Shown here: piece by piece, positions 56,435-64,000 of the stretch
Layout of the letters: every line of letters starts with the position of its first letter
Position numbering within the stretch: position 1 is the stretch's first letter
Origin: Olsenella uli
GTDB lineage: Bacteria > Actinomycetota > Coriobacteriia > Coriobacteriales > Atopobiaceae
Assembly (NCBI RefSeq): GCF_901212655.1
Contig: NZ_CAAKON010000041.1
Span: 73,956 to 137,955, forward strand
Length of the DNA: 64,000 nt
Reading direction: 5' to 3'
The notes under the pieces: model-generated
Told to the model about the DNA's origin: nothing
Seen by the model: the letters and a program-made list of their open reading frames with translations, nothing else
The model's database searches: none
Made by a program: the position numbers and the translations under genes

Positions 56435-57262
56435 ATGGGAAGCTTGTTTATCCCGGCGCTTATTTGCGGAATTTTCTGCTACTTGGGCGCAATCGAGTGC
56501 GGCAACCCGCTCGGAACTACGGGAAGTTTCTATTGCCTTGGTCGTCCGCTGGTGGCTGGCCTGATTGTGGGTCTTGCCTTTGGCGATGTGACTGCTGGCG
56601 TCCTCTGTGGCGTTGCCGTGCAGGCGGTATTTATCGCCAATCTGTCGACGGGCGGCGCAACTAACTCTGAGATCACGTATGCCTCCTATGGCGGTATCGG
56701 CTTGGCCATGGCAACCACCAAGGACCCTGCGGTTGCAGTTACTCTGTCTGTCCTGGTAGGCAATACGTTTGGCCTGATTTTCTACAACCTTCGTATGGCC
56801 GGCTACTCGGTGTTTAACAATAAGGCGCAGCAGGCGGCGGAGAATGGCGATACAAAGGGCATCAACCTCTGGCACTTCGTTATTCCCAATATCTGCACGT
56901 TCCTTCTCCGTTTCATCCCCGTCTTTGTTGCCATCGTTGCTGGTCAGGGCGTTGTTGATGCCCTGCTTGCCAACGTTCCGGAGATTGTCACGCACATCAT
57001 TCAGGTTCTTGGTGGAGTTCTTCCCGCCCTTGGCGTCGGCATGCTGATGAATATCGTCATCAAGGAGCCCGTGCATCTGATTTTCTTCCTGTTTGGTTTC
57101 ATCCTGCTTGCTTTTGCAAAGCTCGACACCATTCCCGTCGTATTTATCTCTCTGGTCGTTTGCTACATCGTTTACATCGCTTCTGGCAAGGCACCTGCTG
57201 CTCCTGCGGCGGAAGCCTCTGCATCCAATGACGCAACGTATGAAGACGCCGACCTGTTTTAG
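56435..57262 (+). CDS. PTS mannose/fructose/sorbose family EIIC
   Basis: A 275-residue integral membrane component of the sugar channel. It has about eight to nine helices; GRPLVAGLIVGLAFGDVTAGVLCGVAVQAVFIA is the family hallmark with the substrate-side sequence, and GGVLPALGVGMLMNIVIK is the second conserved block. The C-terminus (YEDADLF) is acidic. ATG at 56435 follows AAGAAAGGAAGGG. Together with EIID it forms the translocator; sugar type cannot be read from it. Confidence 0.93.
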   Translation: MGSLFIPALICGIFCYLGAIECGNPLGTTGSFYCLGRPLVAGLIVGLAFGDVTAGVLCGVAVQAVFIANLSTGGATNSEITYASYGGIGLAMATTKDPAVAVTLSVLVGNTFGLIFYNLRMAGYSVFNNKAQQAAENGDTKGINLWHFVIPNICTFLLRFIPVFVAIVAGQGVVDALLANVPEIVTHIIQVLGGVLPALGVGMLMNIVIKEPVHLIFFLFGFILLAFAKLDTIPVVFISLVVCYIVYIASGKAPAAPAAEASASNDATYEDADLF

Positions 57263-57278
57263 GAGAGGAGAGTAGAAA

Positions 57279-58106
57279 ATGGCTGACACCAAGACTGAAA
57301 AGAAGCACCTTACAAAGCAGGACCTTAACCAACTGTGGTATCGCTGGCAGGTGGGCTGGTTCTCCTCCAGTTCTTACGAGAAGCTCGAGTCCCATGGTTT
57401 TGCGTGGTCCTATATCCCGTTTGCGGAAAAGTACTATGCAAATGACCCTGAGGGCAAGAAGCGCCTCCTTACTCGCCATTCGCAGTTCTACAATACCGAG
57501 CCCCAGGTCGGTACCCTTATTAACGGTATTGTTGCCTCGCTCGAGGAGGACATCGCTTTTGGCGGTGACGTCCCGGAGGAACTGCCGACGACGGTAAAGA
57601 CAACCCTGATGGGACCGATTGCGGGTCTCGGCGATTCGATTATCCAGGGCATCATTGTCCCGACTCTGCTTTCCATTGGCATGAGCCTTGCTTCAAACGG
57701 TAGCCCCGCGGGTCCGCTGTTCTATATCGTGAGTTGGCTCGTGATTGGAATGGCCCTTTCATACGGCATGTTCCAGTATGGCTACCGCATGGGCCTTGGT
57801 GCCATCGACAAGATCGTCGGCGAGGACTCTATGAGGCTGATGGATGCCGTCAACATCCTCGGCATTATCGTTACCGGCACTCTCGCCGCTGGCAAGGTGT
57901 CTCTGGCGACGACGATTCAGATTCCTTATGGCGATACCATGGGGGCACTCCAGGATACGCTCGATGGTGTTTTTCCTGGTCTGCTTGCCCTTATCGTGAC
58001 TCTCCTTACCTGGTGGATGCTCAATAAGAAGGGCTATTCCGCCACTAAGGTGCTCATCATCCAGTGTGTTGCCGTAATCGTGCTTTGTGCCATCGGCGTC
58101 TTCTAA
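57279..58106 (+). CDS. PTS mannose/fructose/sorbose family EIID
   Basis: A 275-residue partner of EIIC. The N-terminal part is amphipathic and cytoplasmic (LTKQDLNQLWYRWQVGWFSSSSYEKLE, then FYNTEPQVGTLINGIVASLEED). The central GPIAGLGDSIIQGIIVPTLLSIG block is the family signature. About two to three C-terminal membrane helices end the chain. ATG at 57279 follows GGAGAGGAG, 16 bases after EIIC. A terminator-like hairpin follows before the isomerase gene. Confidence 0.93.
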   Translation: MADTKTEKKHLTKQDLNQLWYRWQVGWFSSSSYEKLESHGFAWSYIPFAEKYYANDPEGKKRLLTRHSQFYNTEPQVGTLINGIVASLEEDIAFGGDVPEELPTTVKTTLMGPIAGLGDSIIQGIIVPTLLSIGMSLASNGSPAGPLFYIVSWLVIGMALSYGMFQYGYRMGLGAIDKIVGEDSMRLMDAVNILGIIVTGTLAAGKVSLATTIQIPYGDTMGALQDTLDGVFPGLLALIVTLLTWWMLNKKGYSATKVLIIQCVAVIVLCAIGVF

Positions 58107-58151
58107 AGATTTGTCCTACCTGCCCCGCGCCCGGGGCATCCCATACCTCGT

Positions 58152-58201
58152 GAGCTGGGGCCCGGTTCCTGCGGAGGGCTCCGGGTCCCAGCTCATGTTT
58201 T
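58152..58201 (+). terminator. Terminator or attenuator inside the PTS operon
   Basis: GAGCTGGGGCCCGG (58152-58165) pairs with CCGGGTCCCAGCTC (58181-58194) with one mismatch, followed by ATGTTTTAG. It separates the PTS transporter genes from the isomerase and epimerase genes and may lower their expression. Confidence 0.75.
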
Positions 58202-58332
58202 AGAGGCTCTTGTGGGCGCCCTTTTGCGATTTGTCTTTCAAACCATGAAGGGGTGCGTACATGAATGAGCACACCAACTACCAACACAAAACTAAGTAGG
58301 GCTCGCGCTTGAGGCGGGCGGGAGGGAGCGTC

Positions 58333-59262
58333 ATGGAACCGCTGTTCTTTAAGCCCATTCCGTTTAGGACCGTGTGGGGCGGAACGTCGATTAAGCAGTA
58401 TTACGGCTATGACTGGATGCCCGATGGAACTGGGCAGGCCTGGGCTTTCGCCGACCAGGGTGACAAGTCCAACGTTTGTCAAAATGGCAAATATGCAGGG
58501 AGGACGTTTGGCGAACTTTGGCGCGAGCACGGGGAGCTCTTCGGAGATACAAATCGAGATTTTCCTCTCATCATCTCGATGCTTTGCCCTGAGCATGACC
58601 TCTCCATTCAGATTCACCCTGATGAGGAGCATGCAAAGGCTGCTGGCTATGCCTACGGGAAAAACGAGGCTTGGTACTTCCTGGAAGCAAAGGAAGACGC
58701 GAAAATCGTTTATGGGCAAAACGCAAAAGATGAGGCTGATCTTCGCTCCTATATCGATGGCGGGCGTTGGAATGATCTGATTCGTCATCTCAATGTTCAC
58801 AAGGATGATTTTGTATACCTTGAGGCGGGCACGCTGCATGCGTGTTGCGGTGGGGTTATCGCTTATGAGGTCCAGCAGTCCACCGATGTTACCTACCGCT
58901 TCTATGACTACGACCGGACGGACGACCAGGGGAATAAGCGGGAGCTTCATCTCGAGCAGGCTATCGACTGTATGCACTATGACTCATCTTATAATTACGA
59001 GCGTTATCAGGCGTCGGTCGTGGCATATGGAGGCTGCATACGGACGACGTACTACGATTCTCCGTCGTTCCGAATCGAGAGGCTCGTTGTGGATGACGAC
59101 GCGTACTCGCTTAAGGAGAATACGTACGAGCTCGTAAGCGTGGTGCGAGGCTCGGGCGAGGTCAATGGAGTTCCCATTACCGTGGGCTCGCACTTCCTTG
59201 TTCCGAAGGATTGCGAAGCCGTTATTTCAGGAAAAATCACCTGCATGATGACAACCGCATAA
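58333..59262 (+). CDS. Mannose-6-phosphate isomerase, class I (ManA family)
   Basis: A 309-residue cupin metalloenzyme that interconverts an aldose 6-phosphate and fructose 6-phosphate. Zinc ligands are seen in SIQIHPDEEHA (Gln and His, with Glu near) and in YLEAGTLHACCGGVIAYEVQQSTD, where the second His and the catalytic segment lie. RTVWGGTSIKQYYG is the usual N-terminal region. ATG at 58333 follows GGAGGGAG. It lies in the PTS operon, so its substrate is likely the sugar phosphate produced by this PTS; whether that is mannose 6-phosphate is not proven. Confidence 0.88.
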   Translation: MEPLFFKPIPFRTVWGGTSIKQYYGYDWMPDGTGQAWAFADQGDKSNVCQNGKYAGRTFGELWREHGELFGDTNRDFPLIISMLCPEHDLSIQIHPDEEHAKAAGYAYGKNEAWYFLEAKEDAKIVYGQNAKDEADLRSYIDGGRWNDLIRHLNVHKDDFVYLEAGTLHACCGGVIAYEVQQSTDVTYRFYDYDRTDDQGNKRELHLEQAIDCMHYDSSYNYERYQASVVAYGGCIRTTYYDSPSFRIERLVVDDDAYSLKENTYELVSVVRGSGEVNGVPITVGSHFLVPKDCEAVISGKITCMMTTA

Positions 59263-59273
59263 GGAGGATTACG

Positions 59274-59921
59274 ATGCTTCTTCTTCCTTCCATGATGTGC
59301 GCCGACTTCTCTCGACTTGGTGAGGAGGTCGACGAACTGTGCGCTGCGGGGGCAGACGGCTTCCATCTTGATGTTATGGACAGTCATTTTGTCCCGAATT
59401 TTGGACTTGGTCTGGGTGACATTGAGACCATTTGCAAGCAATCGACGATTCCGTGTGACGTACATCTTATGGCCGATAACTCGGATGTTCTTATAGAGCT
59501 GTTTGCCAAAGCCGGAGTAAAAAACATGTACGTACACCCGGAGGGTGAAAGAACGATCAACTCAACACTTCTGAAAATCGAAAGGCTTGGTGCGCGCCCC
59601 GGAATCGTCGTCGACCCAGGCGTGAGCTTTGAGTCGGTTGAGTCATCTCTCCCCGTAGTTGATTACGTATTGGTTATGACTGTCAATCCGGGTTTTGCTG
59701 GCCAAAAGTACCTGGATTATTGCTCGCCGAAGATTGCTCAGTTTGCCGAGGCAAAGGAGCGCTACGGCTACAAGGTGATTATCGATGGGGCTTGCTCTCC
59801 CGAAGTAATTCAAAACGCAGCCAAGCTTGGCGCGGATGGTGCGGTGCTTGGTACGAACGCTTTGTTTGGTAAGGGCGAGCCGTACGCGGATATTCTTGCA
59901 AGGCTGCATGCGAGCTGCTAA
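59274..59921 (+). CDS. Ribulose-phosphate 3-epimerase family, possibly allulose-6-phosphate epimerase
   Basis: A 215-residue TIM-barrel epimerase. LPSMMCADFSRLGEEV opens it; FHLDVMDSHFVPNFGLG supplies the metal-binding His and Asp; DVHLMADNS and VMTVNPGFAGQKY are family blocks. Where ribulose-phosphate epimerases read DGG at the phosphate site, this protein has VIIDGACSPE, as in more divergent members such as AlsE (D-allulose 6-phosphate 3-epimerase). ATG at 59274 follows AAGGAGG, 11 bases after the isomerase gene. Placed with a sugar PTS and isomerase, a hexose-phosphate substrate is more likely than pentose. Confidence 0.85.
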   Translation: MLLLPSMMCADFSRLGEEVDELCAAGADGFHLDVMDSHFVPNFGLGLGDIETICKQSTIPCDVHLMADNSDVLIELFAKAGVKNMYVHPEGERTINSTLLKIERLGARPGIVVDPGVSFESVESSLPVVDYVLVMTVNPGFAGQKYLDYCSPKIAQFAEAKERYGYKVIIDGACSPEVIQNAAKLGADGAVLGTNALFGKGEPYADILARLHASC

Positions 59922-60015
59922 TTATCTCGTTCCTGTACAGTAGAGGCGGCGTCCGGGTCATCCGGGCGTCCCTTCGTGTGCATCACCGGGATTCTGGTGG
60001 GTTAGGCTGGTTGGT

Positions 60016-60861
60016 ATGGGGACGCTTTACATCTCTATCAAAGATGACTTGCTTGCAAAGATTAAGGACGGGACTTATGCCGAGGGCGATGTCATACCGT
60101 CCGAAGTTGCGTTGGCAAAAGCCTATGGTGTGAGCCGTCCAACTGTGCGCCAGGCTCTTCATATACTGGCCAACGATGGGTATCTCGATCGGCGTAAGCG
60201 ACGCGGTACGGTTGTGGCAAATCCAAAGACCACGAGGACTCACGAGGAGATTCCGGAATTTGGGCAGGCGGCAAGTCGTGGCGTTCGCAGCTTTGAGGAC
60301 GAGATTTCCGACTCGGGCAAAGTCGTTCGCACGGTTCCCGTTGTGGTGAAGCAAGAAGGCGCAAGTGATGAAGTGGCAAAAGTGCTTCATATAGAGCCCG
60401 GTGCGGGCGTTTATAAACTCGTGCGGCTTCGCTATGTTGACGAGGTTCCCAATGTGTTCATGGAGAATTACGTTCCGGAATCTCTGTATCCCGAGTTTAT
60501 TGACGGCGTCGACTTTTCGCGAACTCGCATGTATGCAAGAATGCGCGAACTCGGGCGTCCCGTGAAGCTCGTGCGTCGTCATGTCGACGTTATTGCTGCG
60601 GATGCGTCTATATCCATGCTTCTCGATGTGTCGATTGGGGACCCACTATTTCTTTTCCATACCCGCGGTCAGGATGCTCAGGGCAATGTTGTTGAGTACT
60701 CTGTTTCGACTTACCGGGGCAATACGAATTCCTTCGAATTCGTGGTTGAGGACCCGGAGTCAGTTCAAGAAAATATAGGAATAGCGCAGACGGGCGAACT
60801 GGCGCGTGTGAGCCAGGTTGATGACCTTGGAATCTCGTCGGCGGAGGAGATGCTGGGCTAG
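60016..60861 (+). CDS. GntR/HutC-family regulator with UTRA domain (first of two)
   Basis: A 281-residue DNA-binding protein. The winged helix is in residues 3-72 (LYISIKDDLLAKIKDGTYAEGDVIPSEVALAKAYGVSRPTVRQAL). The UTRA effector domain follows to about 240 (VYKLVRLRYVDEVPNVFMENYVPESLYP). It lies at the end of the PTS-isomerase-epimerase group, with which it is probably co-regulated; UTRA domains usually bind a phosphosugar. Its close relative at 61729 shares LYxxIKDxL and RLRYxDxVPNV. ATG at 60016. The convergent gene overlaps its last four bases. Confidence 0.92.
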   Translation: MGTLYISIKDDLLAKIKDGTYAEGDVIPSEVALAKAYGVSRPTVRQALHILANDGYLDRRKRRGTVVANPKTTRTHEEIPEFGQAASRGVRSFEDEISDSGKVVRTVPVVVKQEGASDEVAKVLHIEPGAGVYKLVRLRYVDEVPNVFMENYVPESLYPEFIDGVDFSRTRMYARMRELGRPVKLVRRHVDVIAADASISMLLDVSIGDPLFLFHTRGQDAQGNVVEYSVSTYRGNTNSFEFVVEDPESVQENIGIAQTGELARVSQVDDLGISSAEEMLG

Positions 60862-61406
60862 TTTGCTGCCGAGCGGTTTTCCTTCTGCAGCTTAATAAGA
60901 AACTGGAGTCTGCGCCTAGTGGCGTCGTCCGAGAAGGGTAGCTCCTGTTCCATTTCTGCCAAGTAAGCAGAGCTGTGATTGATTTTGATGTCGTACAGCT
61001 TTGTAAGCTCTATTACTGCCTCTTCCGAACCTCTTGCCTGCCCGATTAGCCCGAGCATCTCCTTTGCCTCTTTGCCCATATCATTGGACAGGTAGAACTC
61101 AAATGCGCTGGCAAGTAAGGCCGAACGCTGTTCGTCTGTAGCCTTCATGTTTAAGAGCTCTTGGAGCTTATCGCAAGCTTTTTCCGTTTGACCCGCTTGG
61201 GCAAAGGCCTTGAACTGCATGTTGCTTCTATTGAAGACGGGGAAGAGGAGCCTGGCATATCTGCTGTTGAGGTAGCCAAGCAACTCGTCAGTACGGTGTT
61301 GGTCATAGAGGTGCTGCACATGAGAGAAAGCCTTTTTTCGTACGACCCCGTCCACGATGAAGAGAATGAGAATTGCGGCGATGGGGATGAGGTAAAAAGG
61401 GTTCAT
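60858..61406 (-). CDS. Membrane-anchored helical protein of unknown function
   Basis: A 182-residue protein. One N-terminal membrane helix (FYLIPIAAILILFIVDGVV, 4-22) is followed by helices in a TPR-like arrangement (LLGYLNSRYARLLFPVFNRSNMQFKAFAQAGQTEKACDKLQELL, then LLASAFEFYLSND). I do not recognise a family. Its stop overlaps the 3' end of the first gntR gene by four bases in the opposite strand. ATG at 61404-61406; a GAGGAC upstream on the minus strand gives weak support. Confidence 0.7.
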   Translation of the reverse strand: MNPFYLIPIAAILILFIVDGVVRKKAFSHVQHLYDQHRTDELLGYLNSRYARLLFPVFNRSNMQFKAFAQAGQTEKACDKLQELLNMKATDEQRSALLASAFEFYLSNDMGKEAKEMLGLIGQARGSEEAVIELTKLYDIKINHSSAYLAEMEQELPFSDDATRRRLQFLIKLQKENRSAAN

Positions 61407-61728
61407 ATAAGTCCTCAGCTATTGGGATGGCCAGTGGACGCGTACGGATTGAGCGAGGGCAGCGTCCCAGATGGCGCTACGACTTTACTGACATCATATA
61501 CAAAATTGTGGGCCTATTGCGGATATGTAAGTACAAATATGTAACTAGTTTCGTACAATTGGAGTTACACATTGCTACGAAAGTTGGCAATAGGGCTCGA
61601 TGCCGGCTAGCTGCTACTTTTAACCGGATAGATGTGCCATAACCCCCCCTCGCACTCGGACCCCCAGGGCCGGTGATCTCGTTGCGACGGTGGGCCTGCG
61701 ATGCGGTAAGGGAAAGAGCAACACGCCC
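61407..61728. promoter_or_regulatory. Control region of the second gntR
   Basis: No gene lies in these 322 bases. An A+T-rich block at 61490-61570 contains ATATGTAAGTACAAATATGTAA (61523-61544), whose last 16 bases match the deoC/PTS motif at 55179-55194, and GTACAATTGGAGTTAC near 61554. The direct repetition of ATGTAA suggests two regulator half-sites. Autoregulation by one of the GntR proteins is plausible. Confidence 0.5.
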
Positions 61729-62520
61729 ATGGAATCCCTCTATGTCACCATCAAAGATGAACTGCTTAAATTGATTGACTCACATGTCTACAGTGTTGGC
61801 TCTCGCATTCCTTCTGAGGATGAGTTGGCAGAGGCCTTTGGGGTGAGCCGTCCGACGGTTCGTAGGGCAGTGCAGATGCTTGTGGATATGGGCCGACTAG
61901 AGCGCAGGCCCTATCATGGCACTATTGTTATCGAGCCAAAAATCGAGCAAGGCTATGCGACGGTTCTTCGAAGTTTCAATGACGAGATGCGCGACAACAA
62001 CAAAGTGCCGAAAACGACGGTCATTCTGGCTCGAAAGGCGCGCGCCGTTGCAGAGGTAGCGCTACGATTGCAAATCTTGGAAGATACGGGCGTGTTTAAG
62101 CTCGTGAGGCTGCGCTACGCAGACGACGTTCCGAATGTCGTTGTGGTCAGCTACATACCGCTCGACCTTTATCCGGGGATTACGAGTGTTGATTTCGAAA
62201 CAACGACGCTTTACGGCTATTTTGAGTCTGTCGGTAATCCTGTCGTACGCGCACACAGGCGCCTTGAAGTGCTTAAGGCCGATAAGAACCTTTCGGCTCT
62301 CATTGACGTCCCGTTGGGCGATCCGATTTATCGCTTCACAACGGTGGCATCTACCGAAAGCGGACGCATTGCCGAGTATGCGATTGCAAATTATCGCGGG
62401 GAGAGCAATGCGTTCGAATTCGATACGACTTTGACGAGGGTGGGAGAGCTTCGGCGCGAGTCGAGGGATTCTGTCCTGCGAGATGATTTCCAGTCGGCAG
62501 CTGGCGAGAGCGTCGGCTAG
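61729..62520 (+). CDS. GntR/HutC-family regulator with UTRA domain (second)
   Basis: A 263-residue paralogue of the regulator at 60016. The winged helix spans residues 2-72 (LYVTIKDELLKLIDSHVYSVGSRIPSEDELAEAFGVSRPTVRRAV); the UTRA domain follows (VFKLVRLRYADDVPNVVVVSYIPLDLYPG). ATG at 61729 is chosen because the protein then aligns with its paralogue from the first residue; GTG 61690 would add 13 unrelated residues. GGAAAGAG lies upstream. A hairpin overlaps its stop codon. It probably binds the shared 16-base motif and regulates its own gene and the PTS or deoC genes. Confidence 0.92.
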   Translation: MESLYVTIKDELLKLIDSHVYSVGSRIPSEDELAEAFGVSRPTVRRAVQMLVDMGRLERRPYHGTIVIEPKIEQGYATVLRSFNDEMRDNNKVPKTTVILARKARAVAEVALRLQILEDTGVFKLVRLRYADDVPNVVVVSYIPLDLYPGITSVDFETTTLYGYFESVGNPVVRAHRRLEVLKADKNLSALIDVPLGDPIYRFTTVASTESGRIAEYAIANYRGESNAFEFDTTLTRVGELRRESRDSVLRDDFQSAAGESVG

Positions 62521-62554
62521 GCATGCGGCTTCTTTCTGGAAGAAGTCGCATGCC
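62520..62554 (+). terminator. Long hairpin overlapping the gntR stop codon
   Basis: GGCATGCGGCTTCTT (62520-62534) pairs with AAGAAGTCGCATGCC (62540-62554) with one G-T position and a 5-base loop. The stem begins in the TAG stop codon. There is no T-run after it, so it may be a weak terminator or a 3' stabilising structure. Confidence 0.6.
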
Positions 62555-62754
62555 TGGCAGTGGGCTGTGAGGGGCGCGCCTTATTTCCCCTACTTCCTTT
62601 TGAAGGCGGATTCGGGTCAGGCATCACGCTTTAGGGTGGTTTCGGTGAATCATGTTGGAAGCGGATTGGTCATATTCAGGCAAAAGCAGCACCCTCCCAT
62701 CCTGCGCCGCCACCTCGATCACGGCGAATTCGGACGCCTGACTGGCGATGTCGC

Positions 62755-63510
62755 CTAGATGACCTCGAGTCCCGCCGACCGCACCAGGCCGGCGTCGTCG
62801 CTCTCGGGCGCGTCGCAGATGAGTGCGTCGAAGTCCTCGAACGTGGCGAAGCGGTATGTGCCGTAGGTACCAACCTTGCGTGTCTCGCTCACGAGGTAGC
62901 TGTGGGCGGCTCGCTCGATGGCCTTGGCCTTCACGAGGCCGTCGTCTGGGTCCAGAGTGATGGCCTCGTGCGACTCGGGGTCGAGCCCCCAGGCGCCAAT
63001 GAATGCCACCTCGAAGCGGAACCGGCTCAGGCTGTCCACGGCGAGTGGGCCCACGAAGCCGTTGAGCTCGGGGTGCATTGTGCCGCCCGGGCAGATGCCG
63101 CGGACGTTGGAGTTGCTCGAGACGGCTGCGAGCACGTCTACCATCGGCGATACCACGGTGCAGGCAATTCCCTCGCGGGCGATGAGGCGCGCCAGGTGCA
63201 GGTTGGTGGTGGCGATGTCCAGGAAGATGGTCTGCCCGGGCTTGACGAGCCCAAGGGCCTTGCGGGCGATAATCTGCTTCTCGGTGCTGCCCTGGGAGAT
63301 TCGGCCGCTCACCTCGCGCGAGGCGGGAACCTCCAGCTTGGTGGCGCCGCCGTAGACGCGGCGGCACTTGCCCTCCACCGAAAGCTGCTTGAGGTCCTTG
63401 CGGATGCAGTCCTCCGTGACCTGGAAGCGCTTGGCGAGGTTGGGCACCGCGACGCGGCCGTCGCTCTCGAGAATGTCGAGAATCTTCTGGTGGCGTTCTT
63501 CCAGGAACAT
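62755..63510 (-). CDS. DeoR-family transcriptional regulator
   Basis: A 251-residue sugar-responsive repressor. The N-terminal helix-turn-helix reads RHQKILDILESDGRVAVPNLAKRFQVTEDCIRKDLKQLSVEGKCRRVYGGA, a classic DeoR motif. The C-terminal DeoRC domain (about 75-240) has IFLDIATTNLHLARLI and FIGAWGLDPE, with the phosphosugar-binding pattern. ATG (63508-63510) follows AAGGAGG on its strand; the frame is open further upstream but without similarity. Its target genes are not in the window; DeoR repressors of this type often control PTS or fructose genes next to them. Confidence 0.93.
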   Translation of the reverse strand: MFLEERHQKILDILESDGRVAVPNLAKRFQVTEDCIRKDLKQLSVEGKCRRVYGGATKLEVPASREVSGRISQGSTEKQIIARKALGLVKPGQTIFLDIATTNLHLARLIAREGIACTVVSPMVDVLAAVSSNSNVRGICPGGTMHPELNGFVGPLAVDSLSRFRFEVAFIGAWGLDPESHEAITLDPDDGLVKAKAIERAAHSYLVSETRKVGTYGTYRFATFEDFDALICDAPESDDAGLVRSAGLEVI

Positions 63511-64000
63511 GCTCAACCTCCTTGGTTGTGCTGCGGTGCGGCGTTGCTCGCGGATGCGGTATCCCGCGGCGGCTGCTTGCGCGTGCGGGCGTTGCCGTGC
63601 GGGGACGCCTTGCCTGCGCGTGCGGTGCCGTGCGGGTCGCATCGTTCGCGCGCGACGCGCAATCGCGCGTGGCGAGCAGGCACGAATGACAGGCTGCCGC
63701 ATGTGACGAGCCGCTGCGCGACTCGCGCGACGTTTTTTAGTCCGGAAAAGTATAGAAGGGAGATGGGAAAAAGTTCCATACCCTCTCGGTAGGTGGCGTG
63801 CGGTTTGACGGCGAGGCGCGTGGCTTGACGGGGAGGCACGGGATTGCGCGGTGACGCCGCGGGAGCCGAGGCGGACGTCGCGTTGCATGGCGGCACCGAC
63901 GAGGTTTCCGCGAGAGTAATGGCGGGCTTGAGGTCAAATCTAGCGAGCTGGGTGTCCGTTCGCGAGCGCGCTAGGTGTTGCGTGCCATGACGTTGTTTAC
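63511..64000. other. Upstream region of the deoR-type gene
   Basis: These 490 bases have no supported gene. Short GTGCGG/TGCGTGCG-like repeats fill 63560-63640. A TATACT -10 on the minus strand (63749-63754) probably starts the deoR transcript with a leader of about 230 bases. The window ends without another start. Confidence 0.5.
63749..63754 (-). promoter_or_regulatory. Putative -10 box of the deoR transcript
   Basis: On the minus strand the hexamer is TATACT, in a pyrimidine-rich context (CTCCCTTC before it). A weak GGAACT lies 17 bases upstream. Confidence 0.45.

Noticed and set aside
62560-62754. Possible coding remnant between gntR and deoR (minus-strand frame ending IHRNHPKA)
   Set aside because: It only continues a shadow frame of deoR beyond its stop; no start or ribosome-binding site and no family similarity.
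1-64000. CRISPR arrays, tRNA or rRNA genes
   Set aside because: No regularly spaced repeat-spacer array, tRNA-like cloverleaf with a TTCGA arm, or rRNA sequence was recognised; the repeats present are palindromes and short tandem copies.

Overview
The window is high-GC bacterial chromosome with dense coding on both strands. Gene content points to an actinobacterium of the class Coriobacteriia, with an Olsenella/Collinsella-like relative as the best guess. The reasons are dnaB followed by purA, class B sortases with an SPxTG-type substrate, a mannose-family PTS, a YRD-type Ser/Thr kinase, an NRAMP-related transporter with an altered DPGN motif, and many TATACT -10 boxes. The placement is inferred from content only; no marker gene (rRNA, tRNA) is present.

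Layout. 1-4.3 kb: end of dnaB, then purA, a DegV-family protein and purD. 4.7-8.9 kb: Nudix hydrolase, ABC exporter, membrane protein of unknown role. 9.1-10.4 kb: an IS3-family insertion sequence. 10.6-17.7 kb: pyridoxal kinase (minus strand), then purE, a class B sortase, purF, purM and purN. 18-22.8 kb: RlmD/TrmA-type RNA methyltransferase (minus), 2-hydroxyacid dehydrogenase, EF-G-like GTPase. 23.3-26 kb: cell-wall locus with an SPQTG-anchored protein, its probable class B sortase and an LCP ligase. 26.4-29.6 kb: flavodiiron protein, EIIA-Glc-like protein, frameshifted nuclease-like gene. 30-35.4 kb: DUF362 ferredoxin, a Cys-rich mini-ORF overlapping a CorC/HlyC-type transporter, a stand-alone domain resembling the cyanophycin synthetase N-terminus, YtxH and PRC-barrel proteins. 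35.6-47.9 kb: envelope and signalling cluster with a polysaccharide deacetylase, PP2C phosphatase, Ser/Thr kinase, membrane protein, 1421-residue surface protein, and zinc-ribbon membrane proteins (one broken). 48.3-51.9 kb: magnesium locus with a long structured leader, an MgtE-N/CBS protein and an NRAMP-related transporter. 52-55.1 kb: rearranged zone with a C_GCAxxG_C_C redox protein, truncated copies of deoC and the NRAMP gene, an RmlD-like reductase and intact deoC. 55.4-62.5 kb: mannose-family PTS (IIA, IIB, IIC, IID), ManA-type isomerase, RPE/AlsE-type epimerase and two paralogous GntR/UTRA regulators. 62.7-64 kb: a DeoR-family repressor.

How genes work together. purA, D, E, F, M and N cover much of de novo purine synthesis. 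The PTS operon with its isomerase and epimerase forms a sugar import and phosphosugar interconversion route, probably controlled by the GntR proteins through a 16-bp motif shared by the deoC/PTS intergenic region and the promoter of the second gntR. PP2C and kinase overlap by one base and sit beside envelope proteins that could be their targets.

Non-coding structure is unusually rich. There are two families of long imperfect palindromes, each in two copies (about 155 bp with 33-43-bp arms, and a TGAGTCA-studded palindrome with 33-bp arms), leader ORFs before two magnesium/cobalt-type transporter genes, and a duplication scar around deoC. No tRNA, rRNA, CRISPR array or prophage was found.
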